From Anaerolineae bacterium (lineage in GTDB: Bacteria; Chloroflexota; Anaerolineae; B4-G1; DUEL01): a DNA stretch of 5,569 nt. Below are positions 5,490 to 5,569 of this stretch, piece by piece; the first letter of the stretch is position 1; each line of letters opens with the position of its first letter. The stretch is taken from the NCBI GenBank assembly GCA_016926575.1, contig JAFGOJ010000199.1, positions 1-5,569 on the forward strand. The letters are read 5' to 3'. The notes beneath the pieces were generated by a model. It saw nothing but the letters and a program-made list of their open reading frames with translations. It had not been told where the DNA came from and ran no database searches. A program made the translations under genes and the position numbers.

Positions 5490-5569
5490 TCTCAAAAAGT
5501 GGGGGGTGGGGGTTTTGCGGGCGGCTTCGCCGCCCGCAAAACCCCCATGTTCTCCCCGCTTTATTGAGA
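5490..5569. repeat. 80-nt extended inverted repeat upstream of the helicase
   Basis: The core is a perfect 19-bp palindrome: T plus GGGGGTTTTGCGGGCGGC (5507-5525) pairs with its complement (5529-5547) around a 3-nt loop TTC. Outside it the arms pair again: TCTCAA-AAAG-T-GGGG (5490-5504) with CCCC-G-CTTT-A-TTGAGA (5554-5569), allowing one G-T wobble, one bulged A (5563) and a 2-by-6 internal loop. About 34 pairs form in total and the outer end coincides with the window edge, so the arms may continue. A-rich and T-rich outer arms resemble a two-way terminator for an upstream gene off the window. The length and perfection also fit a dispersed palindromic repeat or a miniature inverted-repeat element. 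No protein is encoded. Confidence 0.75.

Noticed and set aside
5385..5567. A 60-codon plus-strand open frame running out through the palindrome
   Set aside because: It begins antisense to the helicase and continues through the inverted repeat, with no ribosome-binding site or recognisable protein.

Overview
The window is G+C-rich bacterial chromosome (roughly 60% by eye), with housekeeping genes on both strands and no sign of plasmid, phage or transposase genes. It carries a DnaG-RpoD information-processing pair, a small HNH nuclease of an orphan family and an RhlE-type DEAD-box helicase. The organism is most likely a member of the Chloroflexota (Anaerolineae or Caldilineae relatives). This is inferred from the DnaG zinc-finger spacing, the short N-terminus plus large internal insertion of the sigma factor, and the HNH family, which I recall from Chloroflexota, Actinomycetota and Cyanobacteria. 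The assignment is tentative; no rRNA or other marker is present.

Layout: positions 1-1344 (minus strand) hold the first 448 codons of a primary sigma factor, whose C-terminal DNA-binding helix lies off the left edge. Immediately upstream on the same strand, 1378-3249 encodes DNA primase DnaG, giving the classic dnaG-rpoD order of the macromolecular-synthesis operon; rpsU is not next to it. Positions 3250-3603 are a 354-base divergent control region. It contains a good sigma-70 promoter for dnaG, with an inverted repeat bracketing its -10 box, and a second back-to-back promoter firing rightward. That second promoter reads about 200 nt of highly foldable sequence and then a very strong intrinsic terminator (3526-3560), placed before the ribosome-binding site of the HNH gene (3604-4140). 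No other promoter is visible between terminator and gene, so the leader looks like an attenuator or riboswitch, or a stand-alone small RNA. This is the most interesting part of the window.

Positions 4141-4210 separate two convergent genes and contain an 11-bp hairpin. Positions 4211-5458 (minus strand) encode the DEAD-box RNA helicase, with a GTG start behind a perfect AAGGAG. The last 111 bases are non-coding as far as can be seen. They are dominated by an 80-nt nearly complete inverted repeat (5490-5569) with a 19-bp uninterrupted core, ending exactly at the window edge.

Functionally, primase and primary sigma factor link replication and transcription initiation. The HNH protein and the helicase are separate transcription units with no evident shared pathway.
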